Part shown: piece by piece, positions 48,804 to 60,001 of the stretch | Numbering within the stretch: the stretch's first letter is position 1 | How the letters are laid out: each line of letters starts with the position of its first letter | Assembly (NCBI GenBank): GCA_964247055.1 | Contig: OZ176052.1 | Span: 1,550,001 to 1,614,000, forward strand | DNA: 64,000 nt | Direction of reading: 5' to 3' | Source: Paragordius varius | Lineage: Eukaryota; Nematomorpha | Translations under genes and position numbers: made by a program | Notes under the pieces: generated by a model | What the model was told of the DNA's origin: nothing | The model's input: only the letters and a program-made list of their open reading frames with translations | Database searches by the model: none

Positions 48804-50379
48804 GTTACAACTATTACATATAATTATGTCCCATATCTATATAAAAATCGGAAATATATGGTACAGACTTTTTGTAACGAAAAATAAAAATCATTAAATC
48901 CCTGGATCCTAAAAAAGCTCTTATTATGGGGCGCATGACATTATAATTTGTATATGGAATATGTGGCAGAGCAGTACTCCCAAAACTTTCAACAGAGCTA
49001 AAAATATAAATTAATAAGAACAATACTTATTAGTACTTTTCATACTACCATTTATTATGGTTTTAAATGATGATGGAAAAAATTTATATGATGTCATATA
49101 TTGCAGATTTTGATAAAATATATCTTCAGATATTGTATTTAAGGATATTATACGTAGTTGAAAGACTGGCTTATAAAAGCACGAACACCCCGTTCAGAGC
49201 ATTTAATTCCAATATAATAATTATAGTAAGATAACTTATTTATCTTACTACTATTTCTTGCCTAACTATATAAAAATATAGCACTAAAACATTATATATA
49301 ACCTTTCGTAAGCATTTGCCTGAAAAATATTTTTTAATTTATGTCCAAAATTTCCAAAACCTACCTTATACATATATGAAATATACTTTATTTAGGCTAA
49401 TACAGTTTTCAGATTCCAAAAATTCTTCCTCGTTCTCGAGATATCGGCTTTTGTAACAACCTTAATCCTGAAAAAACAGGATTAAATGATCCAGGTGAAT
49501 GAGCCTCCCTCATCCTGTTGAGATGGATGAATTTTTAATCCTACTTTTTTCAGGATTAAGCTTGTTACAAAAGCCGATATCTCGAGAACTAGGAAGAATT
49601 TTTGGAATCTGCAAACTGTATTAGCCTAAATAAAGTATTTAATATATGTATGGTAGGTTTTGGAAATTTTGTACATGGATTAAAAAATATTTTTCGGGAA
49701 AATGCTTACGAAAGGTTATAATGTTTTAGTGCTATATTTTTATATATTTAGGCAAGAAATAGTAGTAAGATAAATAAGTTATCTTACTATAAATATTATA
49801 TTGGATTTAAATGCTCTGAAAGGGATGTTCGTGCTTATATAAGCCTGTCTTTTCACTGAATATTTATAATATTCCTAAATACAATATATTATCGCAATAT
49901 GACATCATATAAGTTCTTTCCATCATCATTTGATACTATTATAAATGGTAGTATGAGGAGTACTAATAAGTATTGTTTAATTTATATTTTTAGCTCTGTT
50001 GAAAGTTATGGGACTCTTCTGCCGCATGTTAATCCTTTGGGTGGGATTGTTCGGTAATATATCCTTAACCTCTATGTAACAAATTTTACGTTTCATTTAA
50101 TATTTTTAGCTCTGTTGATAGTTATGGGACTGCTCTGCCGCATGTTCCATATACAATTACCGGTAGAGAGCGCGGGTATTATATTGTTTATTTTCAGATA
50201 TAATATTTATATATGTGTGTGATTGTGTTTTATATCAAGGCAATTATAATATCGTGCGCCCCATAATAAGCTTTTTTAGGATCACGGATTTAATGATTTT
50301 TATTTTTCGTTACAAAAGGTCTGTAACCATATATTTCCGATTTTTATATTGGGACATAATTATATGTAATAGTTTTAAC

Positions 50380-50596
50380 TAGGGTTTTGCTCACCATTAA
50401 ATTTTTTTGGGCTGAGATAGTAGGATTTTATTTATTAATATTTCCGTTAAAAAATATATAATTAAATATTTATATATATAATATAATCTAATTAAATTTT
50501 TCAATTGTTTTGATAAAAATAAATTACAAAGTGGTCATAACCATGGACTAGGTCTGACCGGACTTTTTCAACAAAGCAGTTAAATGCACAACCCTA
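50380..50596. mobile_element. hAT-type MITE, right-arm copy
   Basis: TAGGGTTTTGCTCACCATTA at the left, GCACAACCCTA at the right, with flanks GTTTTAAC and GTTGTAAC. It is the mirror image of 48590-48803 at the matching place in the other palindrome arm. Confidence 0.75.
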
Positions 50597-50857
50597 GTTG
50601 TAACACCTTATAATATACGACAAACAATATAATTAGTTTTATAATATATATATATATATATATATATGACAAAATTTTTCTTATATCTCAAGGCCAGAGA
50701 TGTCCGACTTAAATGTTTGCAAGGGCCGCATGTTGGTTGCTGCTTAAGAAATGTGAAATACATGTTTTATTTTATGCATAAAATGTATGTTAATATACTT
50801 TTAAGAGGCAACCGAAAACGCAAAATAAGAAATCGCCGAACAATTCCCACATATGAT

Positions 50858-51896
50858 ATGCCGATATTATTACGCAATACAACAAATACATTAGATTTTA
50901 TTACTAATGAAATATACCCACCTGGAACAAGAAAATTGCGCAACGGATCCATGTCCTATAGAGAGCGGGTGGAGATATTTATAAGATATCTATCGGATCA
51001 TGGCTACCAATCAGGAGTAACCCAGGACTTTGGTATAGAACAGAGTAGTGTGACCAAAATAATGCAGGAAGTTGCTCCACTGTGTTCTAGCCTGCGCACA
51101 TAGTAAATGCAACTTCCCCAGGATCGAAATGACATGGAGAGAGCTAGAAATCTTTGGCTATCCCGATTCAGGCTACCTTATATTGTGGATGCAATTGATT
51201 GCACTCATATTGAAATAAATCAGCCTACACAATTTCCCCAAGATTATATAAACCGTAAAGGTTACTTCTCGTTGAACGTCCAGGTCACTGTTGACGCCTC
51301 AGAAAAATTTACCTCTATAGAGGTTAATTCACCGGGCGGCATACATGATGCCAGGATCTATAGCAACTCTCTTGTTAGATCGATCCTGGAAGATGTGGCA
51401 GAATATGGAAGTCTGTTGGGTGATAGTGGTTATGGTATTCAAAAAACCATAATCACACCAATAAAGACACCCACAGCAGCGCATGAGATAAGGTACAATT
51501 ATCTAGTGCAGAGCAAAGAACGCATGTTGGTAGAGCGTGTGCTCGGTCAATGGAAGAGGGTATTCCCCATCCTAGGGAACAAGATCCGTGTCAAGACGGA
51601 AATGGTACCTGACGTGATACAATCATGTGGGGTATTGTTCAATATAGGTATGTTTTTGATATGCCCATTTTACAACATTTTTACATATATCGATATGAAA
51701 TATGTTCATTTTTGTTTGTACTCCATATCAAATTATTTTTAATATTATGGGGAAGTACCTAAAAGCCATCGGTCATATTGAAGATAGCGAATTTGTAGGC
51801 CCATCAGAAGATGAGACAGGAACAATCTCAAGTAGTCGGCAGGCAGGAGTCGATAGAAATGAAATCATACGATATATTATTATAAATAATTTATGA
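50858..51896 (+). pseudogene. PIF/Harbinger transposase (HARBI1-like), two adjacent stops
   Basis: Nuclease-fold DDE transposase. Order: start MPILLRNTTNTLDFITN; helix-turn-helix region YRERVEIFIRYLSDHGYQSG; first catalytic Asp in VDAIDCTHIEIN (near 51187); YINRKGYFSLNVQVTVD; second Asp in GGIHDARIYSNS (near 51345); LLGDSGYGIQKTIITPI; catalytic Glu in RMLVERVLGQWKRVF (near 51530). A probable intron follows GVLFNIG (from 51648), and the C-terminal exon reads KYLKAIGHIEDSEFVGP and ends at 51896. Two consecutive stops (TAG TAA, 51102-51107) interrupt the N-terminal third where the mirrored copy has Lys-Trp. Otherwise the reading is open, so inactivation is recent. Confidence 0.85.
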
Positions 51897-52473
51897 ATTA
51901 CCATATTTATTATATAAATGCTAATTTAATACATTTATAACATATATTTAGCTTGTAAAATATTTAAAATCATTTTGAGATATGAAAGAATCTCTTTGAA
52001 AAAATCTTCGCAGTTTGTGTGAGATTGTCTCGGCTCTCGCACACAGGACCCTGTTACATCTATAATTAATTATAAATATATAATAATTATAATATTTTTG
52101 CCAATATTACTTAAAATAGATTCGTCGGGGTATATTGGGCTTTCAGGATTAGCACCAGTGATTACTGGTGATTGATTAAACGCATTGTCATCTATTGAAT
52201 TAAAATTATCTATAAAATTAAAAATGAAATATACTGGCACTGGTGTTTACTGTACCTAAATATTGCAATTTATTAAAATTTTCATGATTTGAAAAAAAAT
52301 TATCTATAAAGGTAAAAATGTAATATACTGGTGCCAGTGAATATGGAATCCGCGTGGCTGTATGAGTTATTTCTGAATTTATATATTATGAATACTTTTT
52401 CTAACGGCAGATACTCTAGCCCCCTCCGGAAGACACCCGTTTTTGGGAGATTTATGGTAGTGAAGCAAATTGC

Positions 52474-52774
52474 TCAGGAGGACCATTTCATGCCTGAGCA
52501 ATTTATCAGGGACGCTTTATTACCCGTCCTCCGGGCCATATCATTTTTTCTTTTGATACAAGCCCGAATATTGTCAAACATTTTTCGAGCATTTCTCGCG
52601 CTCATATCATCATTTTCGTTAGCTAACGAATTGTAGGCCTTAAGCCTTTCTCCGTTAGTAAATTTATTAACGGTATTCTCAAATAAACAACACGGATAGC
52701 TATAAATAAATAAAACTTAACTTTTTAATGAGACCGACTAATAACTCGCGTGCAAAAGAGGAAGTATTTTCCAT
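52474..52774 (-). pseudogene. Harbinger companion protein, MADF/Myb-like remnant
   Basis: From an ATG at 52774 the minus strand reads MENTSSFARELLVGLIKK. A short interruption, either a very small intron or a lesion, follows. It continues YPCCLFENTVNKFTNGERLK, then ARKMFDNIRACIKRKND, and stops at 52474. Leading 'L...LIKKYPCLF' followed by a basic helix is the layout of the MADF/SANT-type DNA-binding partner encoded next to PIF/Harbinger transposases. It is convergent with the transposase, as expected. It is short and probably truncated. Confidence 0.55.
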
Positions 52775-52884
52775 CATATGGATTTTTCAAAAATCTCGCC
52801 TCAAAAACTCAATCACCTCCCTCAAAAATATGTTATTTCATAATTCATGCCTTTATAGATAATTTTATTTCAGTAGATGACAAT

Positions 52885-53703
52885 TCTTTTAATCAATATC
52901 CAGTCACTGGTACCAGTATATTACATTTTTACCTTTATAGATAATTTTATTTCAAATCATGAAAAATCTTTAAATAAATCTCAATATTTAAGTACAGTAT
53001 ACACCGGTGGCAGTATATTTTATTTTTAATTTTATGGATAATTTTATTTCAGTAGATGACAATACTTTTAATCAATATCCAGTAAACACCGGTGCTAGTC
53101 CTGAAAGCCCAATATACCCCGACGAATCTATTTTAAGTAATATTGGCAAAAATATTATAATTATTATATATTTATAATTTATTATAGATGTAACGGGCTC
53201 CTGTGTGGTAGGTCAGCTTAGAGAATCTTACACAAATTGCGAAGATTTTTTCAAAGGGATTCTATCATACCTCAAAATGATTTTAAATATTTTACAAGAT
53301 AAATAAATACATGTTATAAACATATTAAATTAAATTAGCATTTATATAATAAATATGGTAATTCATAAATTATTTATAATAATATATCGTATGATTTCAT
53401 TCCTTCTATCGACTCTCCTGCCTGCCGACTACTAGATATTGGTCCCGTCTCATCTTCTGATGGGCTTACAAATTCGTTCTCTTCAATATGACCGATGGCT
53501 TTTAGGTACTTGCCTATGATATTAAAAATATTTGATATGGAGTATAGAAACTAAAATGAACATATTTCTTATCGATATATGTAAAAATGCTGTAAAATGC
53601 GCATATCAAATATAAAACATACCTATATTGAACAACAATACCCCACATTGTATCAAGTCGTCAGGCACCATTTCCATCTTGACACGGATCTTGTTGCCTT
53701 TTG
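52885..53703 (-). repeat. Right arm of second Harbinger palindrome
   Basis: Reverse complement of 51579-52346 with scattered differences. It includes the transposase C-terminal exon on the minus strand (53345-53520 region; SEFVSPSDE-type reading), the presumed intron and the EMVPD segment. The loop between the arms is about 540 bp and holds the companion ORF. Confidence 0.75.
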
Positions 53704-54224
53704 TGTTATTTACATTGTCTTAAATTGATTTTTATGTTTCTTGAGTTTTTTATAAATTTATGTTGGCATCGAATTAAATTTTTTAGTGATTCAATCATAT
53801 TTTTCCGAGATTAGAAGCACTACCGATTCTATATTTTTAATAAAAATTTAATTTTCATTAAAAATATTCTAAACTTTTTCCCTTTTCAAGAACGTGCCAA
53901 TATGCCGCAATGGTATAATATTTAATATATTTTTAACTATCATTTCCACGTGCGATTTCGCATTCATTTTTATTAATCTGATTTGGTATATGCATCCTAA
54001 ATTTTTTTTATATTATTTATTCCTTATAATTACAAATCCATTTATTTATACATAAACTGGAATTTAACTACAATTTTTTATTTTAAACTTGATATTAAAG
54101 GTATAGACGTAACAAAAAATGTTATAAATTATATTATAGTTACATCCGTGCCTCAACTACCTACAATCAAAAAATATATAAAGAAACAGATCAAGTTTCT
54201 CAAAACACGATAGCTAACATGCAT

Positions 54225-54330
54225 TAAGTTTTGGAATTACATTATTAAGTGGTACTGCTTCAGAAAGAAGTTTTACTTCTAGAAAAACATAAACTTTAAT
54301 AATTTAACATAGTATCAATTTATTTTATAT
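54225..54330 (+). pseudogene. Possible hAT dimerisation-domain fragment
   Basis: One frame reads ITLLSGTASERSFTSRKT before a stop, resembling the conserved 'S-x-A-S-E-R-x-F-S' end of hAT transposases. No TIR or TSD was found around it. The match is too short for certainty. Confidence 0.35.
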
Positions 54331-54509
54331 TTATAATCAGTGAGAATTTAAAATAAATTATATGCGTATATATTTACTATACTATCTCGTTTTTGTCGCC
54401 CTAAGATTCTTTCGTGTCTCAGAACACTATCACTATCCGCATTGTCTTCATCATTAATATTATCTAGAATCGATATCACATCATCTAAATCAAAATCATC
54501 CTTTAAAAA

Positions 54510-55200
54510 TTTGCCATGTTATATAAAACGGTGCAGCTTACAATAATATTAAATGTGGTATCCAAACGGACTCGCATTTTATTATGCAATATTGGACTCC
54601 GGCGGAGTTTACTAAATAGTCTTTCAATAACTATTCTCTCTTTGGCATGGAATGTATTCAACTTCGTTTGTAAAAGGTTGTTAGGGTTTTTAAATGGTGT
54701 TATTTAATGTAAACAAAATCCATACCCACTGTCACCCAATAGTGCGGCATTAGTATTGGTAAAAGAAGGTACTATAACGGAAAATTCGGCTATTATGTAC
54801 GCTTCACGGCATTTTAACGTTTAAACTTGTTATGAATTTATCACCGTCACAGGTAAATTGACAATTAAGGTTGCATATACTTTTTAATTTATGTATTCTC
54901 CGAATTGCTTAGGCCTCATACTGTCAATGTGACAGTCGATGGCACCTATGACTGTTGGCATTATCTTATGATTCTTCTGCCAACGTTGTTTAGCGTCTGC
55001 TAGTTGGAACTGGTCACATGGAAATCGGATCCATTTATGAGCCATGTTGCAGATTTTTTCCGCCACTTAAGAAACTGTTTTAGTTACGGTGGATCGTTCT
55101 ACACCAAAATCATTAGTGACCCACTCTGAAACCCGCGGTCGCTAATATAACGGAAGAAAATCTCTAGACATAAATTGGGTGAAAGTGCGCCAACACTTTT
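54510..55200 (-). pseudogene. Second PIF/Harbinger transposase, decayed
   Basis: Minus-strand fragments read FFRYISDRGFQSG, MAEKICNMAHKWIRFPCDQF, TVIGAIDCHIDSMRPKQFGE, NAALLGDSGYGF, KERIVIERLFSKLRRSPIL and CTVLYNMANF, in the normal transposase order. Asp and Glu of the DDE set are recognisable in AIDCH and VIERLF. Stops (for example after GYGFCLH) and frame changes break it. The sequence differs strongly from the transposase at 50858, so it is another lineage and an older insertion. Confidence 0.75.
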
Positions 55201-55602
55201 TACATTAATATCATTAGGGAAAATTTGTAAAAATTATAAAATCGGTGCTTTATTATTAAATCTTAACAAACCTTTTATATGTTGCAGTATTATTTGCGCT
55301 CCGATTTGTTTCTAAAATTGTTCATGTACATTTGCTCACTGTAATCAGATAACATACATGATAAGGATATTTTTTTAAATCTATCTTAAAGATTAAATAT
55401 GTATTTTCATAATAAATTAACCTTAACTTATAAAATTACAGGATTAACGATAAAATTGTTCTGGATGCGTCCTATTAAAGTAGATACGTTTTTAAACGTG
55501 CAACTATCTATATATTTATACAAATATTTTTGTATAAATTATGTATATTGTTTTTTTAGATATCACCTTATTCCGTGATTAATGAGTTAAATTCAGTATT
55601 TT

Positions 55603-57110
55603 GGGTGGGGTGATAAAAAAATTTTTTTGACTTGACTTGCAAGTTTTTCAAGTCAAGCTTGCTTTCATGTGATAAAAAAAAATTAACATTACACGACTTA
55701 AGTCAAGCAAGAAAACTTGATAAGGAGGTGATAAAAAATCATATGATCAAGTAAAACTTAAAGATTTTGCAAGTGTGGTGTTGGGCACACTTGACAGATT
55801 TAAAAATATGGATAAAATTATTTTGGAAACTATTTTTGTATAAAATTTAGGTTTTATATGTAATTCAAACCTTTGTTAATGCTATAAGTTGTTATTTTAT
55901 AAACTTTGGCTAATTAATTTATTCATTGGCTGGATATAAAAGAGGATAAATTTTTAGAAAAACTCTGCTAATATTTAATAACATGGCATATAAAAATATG
56001 CTAAATATATCAATTTCGTGACCGCAAAAAATTGGATTTTCGAAAATTTCTTAAAATTAATAATTAAATATTAATCTTGTAAAATTTTATATCTTCGTTT
56101 ATAAGCAAAACAACTATTAAACAATGTAAAGAATTTATTTCATCATAAATTTATTTCGAATGTAATGTTTATAATAAATTAAAAATAATTAAGTTATATT
56201 TTAACATCTCATTATATTTGCAACTGGACTCCAAACAAAATAAGTAGTGTGGTGAAATAATGGAAAGTATTTTAAGGGCGAATGATTTCATCAATCTAAA
56301 AATTATTACTAGGATAAAATTTAGAAAACTCTATATATTAAATAAGATACGTGCCAGTGAGTTTGAAAAACTTCAATAAATGCATATTGTATTAATTATT
56401 TATCTTTTTGTGCCTTATTTCATAAAATTTGGTTGAAAATGATCAAAAAAGTTTCCATAAAATTCGAATTAAGGTGGCAAAAAACTGTTACATTCATAAG
56501 CAAAAGACTTGACTTAAGTGTTTTTTATCACCGATCTTCAAGTGTACACTTACTGGCTTAAGTATTGCTCAACTTGCCACGCTTGGCTTACAAGTCAAGT
56601 GCGACTTTTTTTATCACCCGACCCTTTATATCGCCTCTCAAATATCCTAAACCTTTGGTTGATTTTTTAATCACAATTTTGTGAGACTGGTATTGCTTAA
56701 AATATATAATTAAGATATATGCCAATATTATATATGGATAACTGTATAATGTTGAACTTATAGTAAAATATAACAGTTTTTGAAGGGCGAATTTCATCGT
56801 CTATAAAACTATAGGTACCGGGTTGAATATTTATAAAAATCTTAATATTTATAATCTTAACATATGTGTTGAGTTTTACTTCAATAAATGCATATTGTAT
56901 TGGGTGTTTATTTTTTTGTTACCTTAATCATTAAATTTTCGTTGTAAATTAAGTATGGTGTTAAAAAAGGTTACATTCATAAGCAAAAGACTTGATTTAA
57001 GTGTTTTTTTATCACCGATCTTCAAGTGTATACTTGCAGGCTTAAGTAAACTTGCTTATCTTTCCAGGCTTGGCTTAAGTCAAGTGCGACTTATTTTAAC
57101 CACCCCACCC
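55603..57110. mobile_element. TIR element with two copies of its right end
   Basis: Starts GGGTGGGGTGATAAAAAAAT followed by CTTGACTTGCAAGTTTTTCA-type words. ATCACCCGACCC at 56613-56624 and ACCACCCCACCC ending 57110 both match the start inversely. The segments before the two right ends (about 56270-56624 and 56765-57110) are related, so the right part is duplicated in tandem. TTCAATAAATGCATATTGTA occurs in both. No protein was recognised, and the superfamily is open. Confidence 0.55.
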
Positions 57111-57980
57111 TATATCCTCAATCACCAATCGCTTTTATGTGCTTCTAATAGATGTATAATAATGTTCTACAAATGCGGTGTTTAAGAAAGTTGCTTGTAA
57201 TGATTAAAGACAATATTATACCGAATTAACCTTAATCCATTCGGCTCATTCCCAAAGAGGAAGCTTTCTGATTTCAATATCACTAGAGCCAAAAGGGTTT
57301 TAGCTGTTGCCGGAAGTTAAAGGTTTTAGGAAACTGGGTTGATTATAGGCTTTAACAACAAATATGACTCAAAGCGGCCATTATTTACAATGAATTACAT
57401 AATTCTATTTAAAATTTAGGCAAATAGATAGTTAGCTGTTAAGTGCCTTTGGTTTTTTTAATTTATTTTTTATGATATCAGGAATCTAAAAACACATATT
57501 AAAAGGTCTTAATTATTGATGTAACTTATATTGAGTAAAAAATTAATTCAATATCTGATTCTACTATACAAATTAACACCAACAAATTAAAATATTAATT
57601 ACGAAAAATTTTTTGGCCAAGAAAGTAATTTTTGGAGTACAATTGACGCTATCCAGAGATTTTGCATCTGAAACAATCAATTACTGATATTGAAATTTTT
57701 TATCATTTTATTTGTTCATTATTGCACTTATTAAAATAAAGACGACCGCTTTAACATAAACGCTTAAACTCAATCTTTATGACGATGCCTAATCAATATA
57801 GTTTTTTATAAAAAAAATAAACTTTACACTCAGTTTCAAACGTTTAAAGTCATTCGATAATTTATTAATGGGCATTCAAAACTGATTTTACAATAAATGT
57901 AATTATAAAAAATCATAACAATTTATTTACATAACAAAATCATTAACTAATATATATAACAAAACATTCTTATATAATAA
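57111..57980. other. AT-rich spacer, nothing recognised
   Basis: Between the TIR element and the minisatellite. One segment (57610-57720) resembles 47040-47160 (GGAGTACAATTGACGCTAT shared), so it includes a dispersed repeat piece. No gene seen. Confidence 0.35.
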
Positions 57981-57984
57981 AATG

Positions 57985-59780
57985 GTGGGTAAAAGCATTA
58001 TGTTTAAGGTGTGGGTAATGTAAGTTGTGGTAAAAATAATTGAGGAATGTGAGCAGTTGATGTGGATATAAGGTAAGGTATGATGATAAATGTTAGGAGA
58101 CATTGTATAGAGATGTAGTGTAGGGGAATATAATTGAATAAAATAATATGATATAAAAAGCATCATTCAAAAAGTAAGATCTTTTTAATGAGTTTAGGGT
58201 TATATGTTTGTTGAGGTATGATGTAAAATGTTAGGTGATTTGGTAGTATGGATAGGATCAAATGTAATGTAAGGGAATATGGGTAAAAATTTAAAAAAAT
58301 GCAAAAAATATATTTATATATATTTAATAAAATTTATCTAAAATGAATAGAGATTTGATGTGTTTCAGAATGTTAATGTAAAGTGAGGTGTGATAATAAA
58401 TGTTAGGGGATATCGTATGGATAGGGATTTAATGTAAATTAAGTGAATAAAATTTAAATAAAACAATATATTTATAAATATAAAAAAAATATCCAAAAGG
58501 AATGAGGTTTGTTTGAGGATGTTTTGTTAGGTGAAATGTAATGTTAAATGGTAGGTAATTTTGTAGGAAGCGAGTTTGGAGATGAGTTGATGTAAAGTAA
58601 GAGAATATGGGAATATCAATTAATAAAATAAAAAAATATTAAATATAGATAATTTTTCAAAAAAGTATATAGAATAGGTGACTTTAGGTGTGATGAGGTA
58701 AAATAGTGGGTAATTTTGTATAGGGATGTAATGTAAAGGATTGAATTTAGTGATATAATTTAATAAAATAAAAAATATATTAATATATAATTAAAAACAT
58801 TCAATAATGAAATTTAATGGTCAAGAGGATGTATAAGTAGGGTGAAATGTCGTGAGATGTTAAATGGTAGGTGATTTTGTAAGGATAGAGAATGGAAGAT
58901 ATGTATTGATGTAATGTATGGGGAGAATATAGGAATATAATTTTAAATAAAGTAAAAAATAATTATAGTCAAAATAAATTGGAGACAAGTGATTTGATAT
59001 GTGGGTGAGTTATGTAAGGTAAGGTGTGAGGGAATTCCGTAAGATGTGTTGATGTAATATAAGGTAATGTGGGAATAAAATTTAAATAAAATAAATTAAT
59101 CAATATAAGTATAAAATATAGAATCCAAAAAAGTATAGAAGATATGTGATGATGTGTAAATGAGTAAGATGTAAGGTTAGGTGTGGAAGAATGGTAAGGT
59201 AATTTCATAAGGTTGAATTGAGTATAAAAAGTATCCAAAAAATTAAAAATATGTGATGAATGGTGAGTTTGAAGGTGTTTATGTAATGTAGAGATATGTT
59301 ATGATGTAATATGTAAGGTAAGATGAGGTGGGATGGTGGAAAGAGATGTATGTTGATGCAATGTAAGGGAATATAAATCAAATAGTATAGAAAATAAAAG
59401 GTATCCAAAAAATAAAAAAATATGTGATGAATGGTGAGTTTGAACATGTATAAGTAATGTAGTGGGATGTGATGATAAATGTTAAGTGATTTTGTAAGGA
59501 TGGAGAATGGAGATGTTTAGATATAAATTAAGGGAATATAATTTAAATAAAATAAAAGTAACGTGTCCAAAAAATAATGATGTATGTAAGGTGGGTATAG
59601 TATGATAAAATAAATCTTGGGTGATTTTGTAAGGATAGAGAATGGAAGATATGTATGTTGATGTAATGTAAGGATGCGTAAAATATAAAAAAGTATGATG
59701 TCCAAAATGTAAATAGGACATGTGATGTGTGTGGGTGTGTATGTGTAAGGTGAGTTGAGTTGAGGTTTGATGTAAAGGAA
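57985..59780 (+). repeat. C-depleted minisatellite, ~155-bp units
   Basis: About eleven degenerate units spaced roughly 140-170 bp. Recurrent words are GGTGATTTTGTAAGGATAG, GAGAATGGAGATG, TTGATGTAATGTAAGG, GAATATGGGAATATAATTTA and AATAAAATAAAAAATAT. 'TAGGTGATTT' style anchors fall near 58091, 58231, 58403, 58555, 58705, 58870, 59030, 59195, 59480 and 59615. The plus strand almost lacks C. Long minus-strand frames rich in Tyr, His, Ile and Leu are by-products of this composition. Confidence 0.8.
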
Positions 59781-60001
59781 TGTATTTCGTAGAATAAGGA
59801 GAAAAAAAAATATGAATATATGGAATGTAAAAATAGAATATATTATATATATAAATGGATAATATAAATATATATAGTGTAAGTTTGATAGATTTGGATT
59901 CATTGGACACACTCCAACCAATGTCATACACGGGTTTCCAAATAAAAGACCCCTAAACAAAAAAAATAAGTTCGATTATATTGTCAAAAAGTTTTTTTTA
60001 T

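Larger units (their letters stand above)
47765..49500 (-). mobile_element. Internally deleted PIF/Harbinger element, left arm of palindrome
   Basis: Reading the minus strand from about 49486, this copy mirrors the element that runs rightward from about 49504, through to the first half of its transposase (break at about 48018). There it jumps to a copy of the element's terminal region (47765-47980, with CCTCATCCTGTTGGGATGG and AAGCCAATATCTCGACAACT). GGCTCATTCACC at 47773 is matched inversely by GGTGAATGAGCC at 49493. A GGGCC/TTA-type end would suit Harbinger. The DDE half of the transposase is missing. Confidence 0.65.
49504..53703 (+). mobile_element. PIF/Harbinger element with mirrored partial copies
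   Basis: The plus-strand part starts with CTCATCCTGTTGAGATGGAT and AAAAGCCGATATCTCGAGAA, carries a near-complete transposase (50858-51896), then a second inverted ORF (52474-52774). From 52885 to 53699 the sequence runs backward through a copy of 51579-52346, including the transposase C-terminus. The block is thus flanked on both sides by inverted copies of its own halves. Transposase plus MADF/Myb-like companion in opposite orientation is the standard PIF/Harbinger gene pair. Confidence 0.7.

Noticed and set aside
58969-59960. Several long overlapping minus-strand frames rich in Tyr, His, Ile, Leu and Phe
   Set aside because: They lie in the C-depleted minisatellite, where lack of C on the plus strand removes stop codons in several frames at once. 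Composition explains them.
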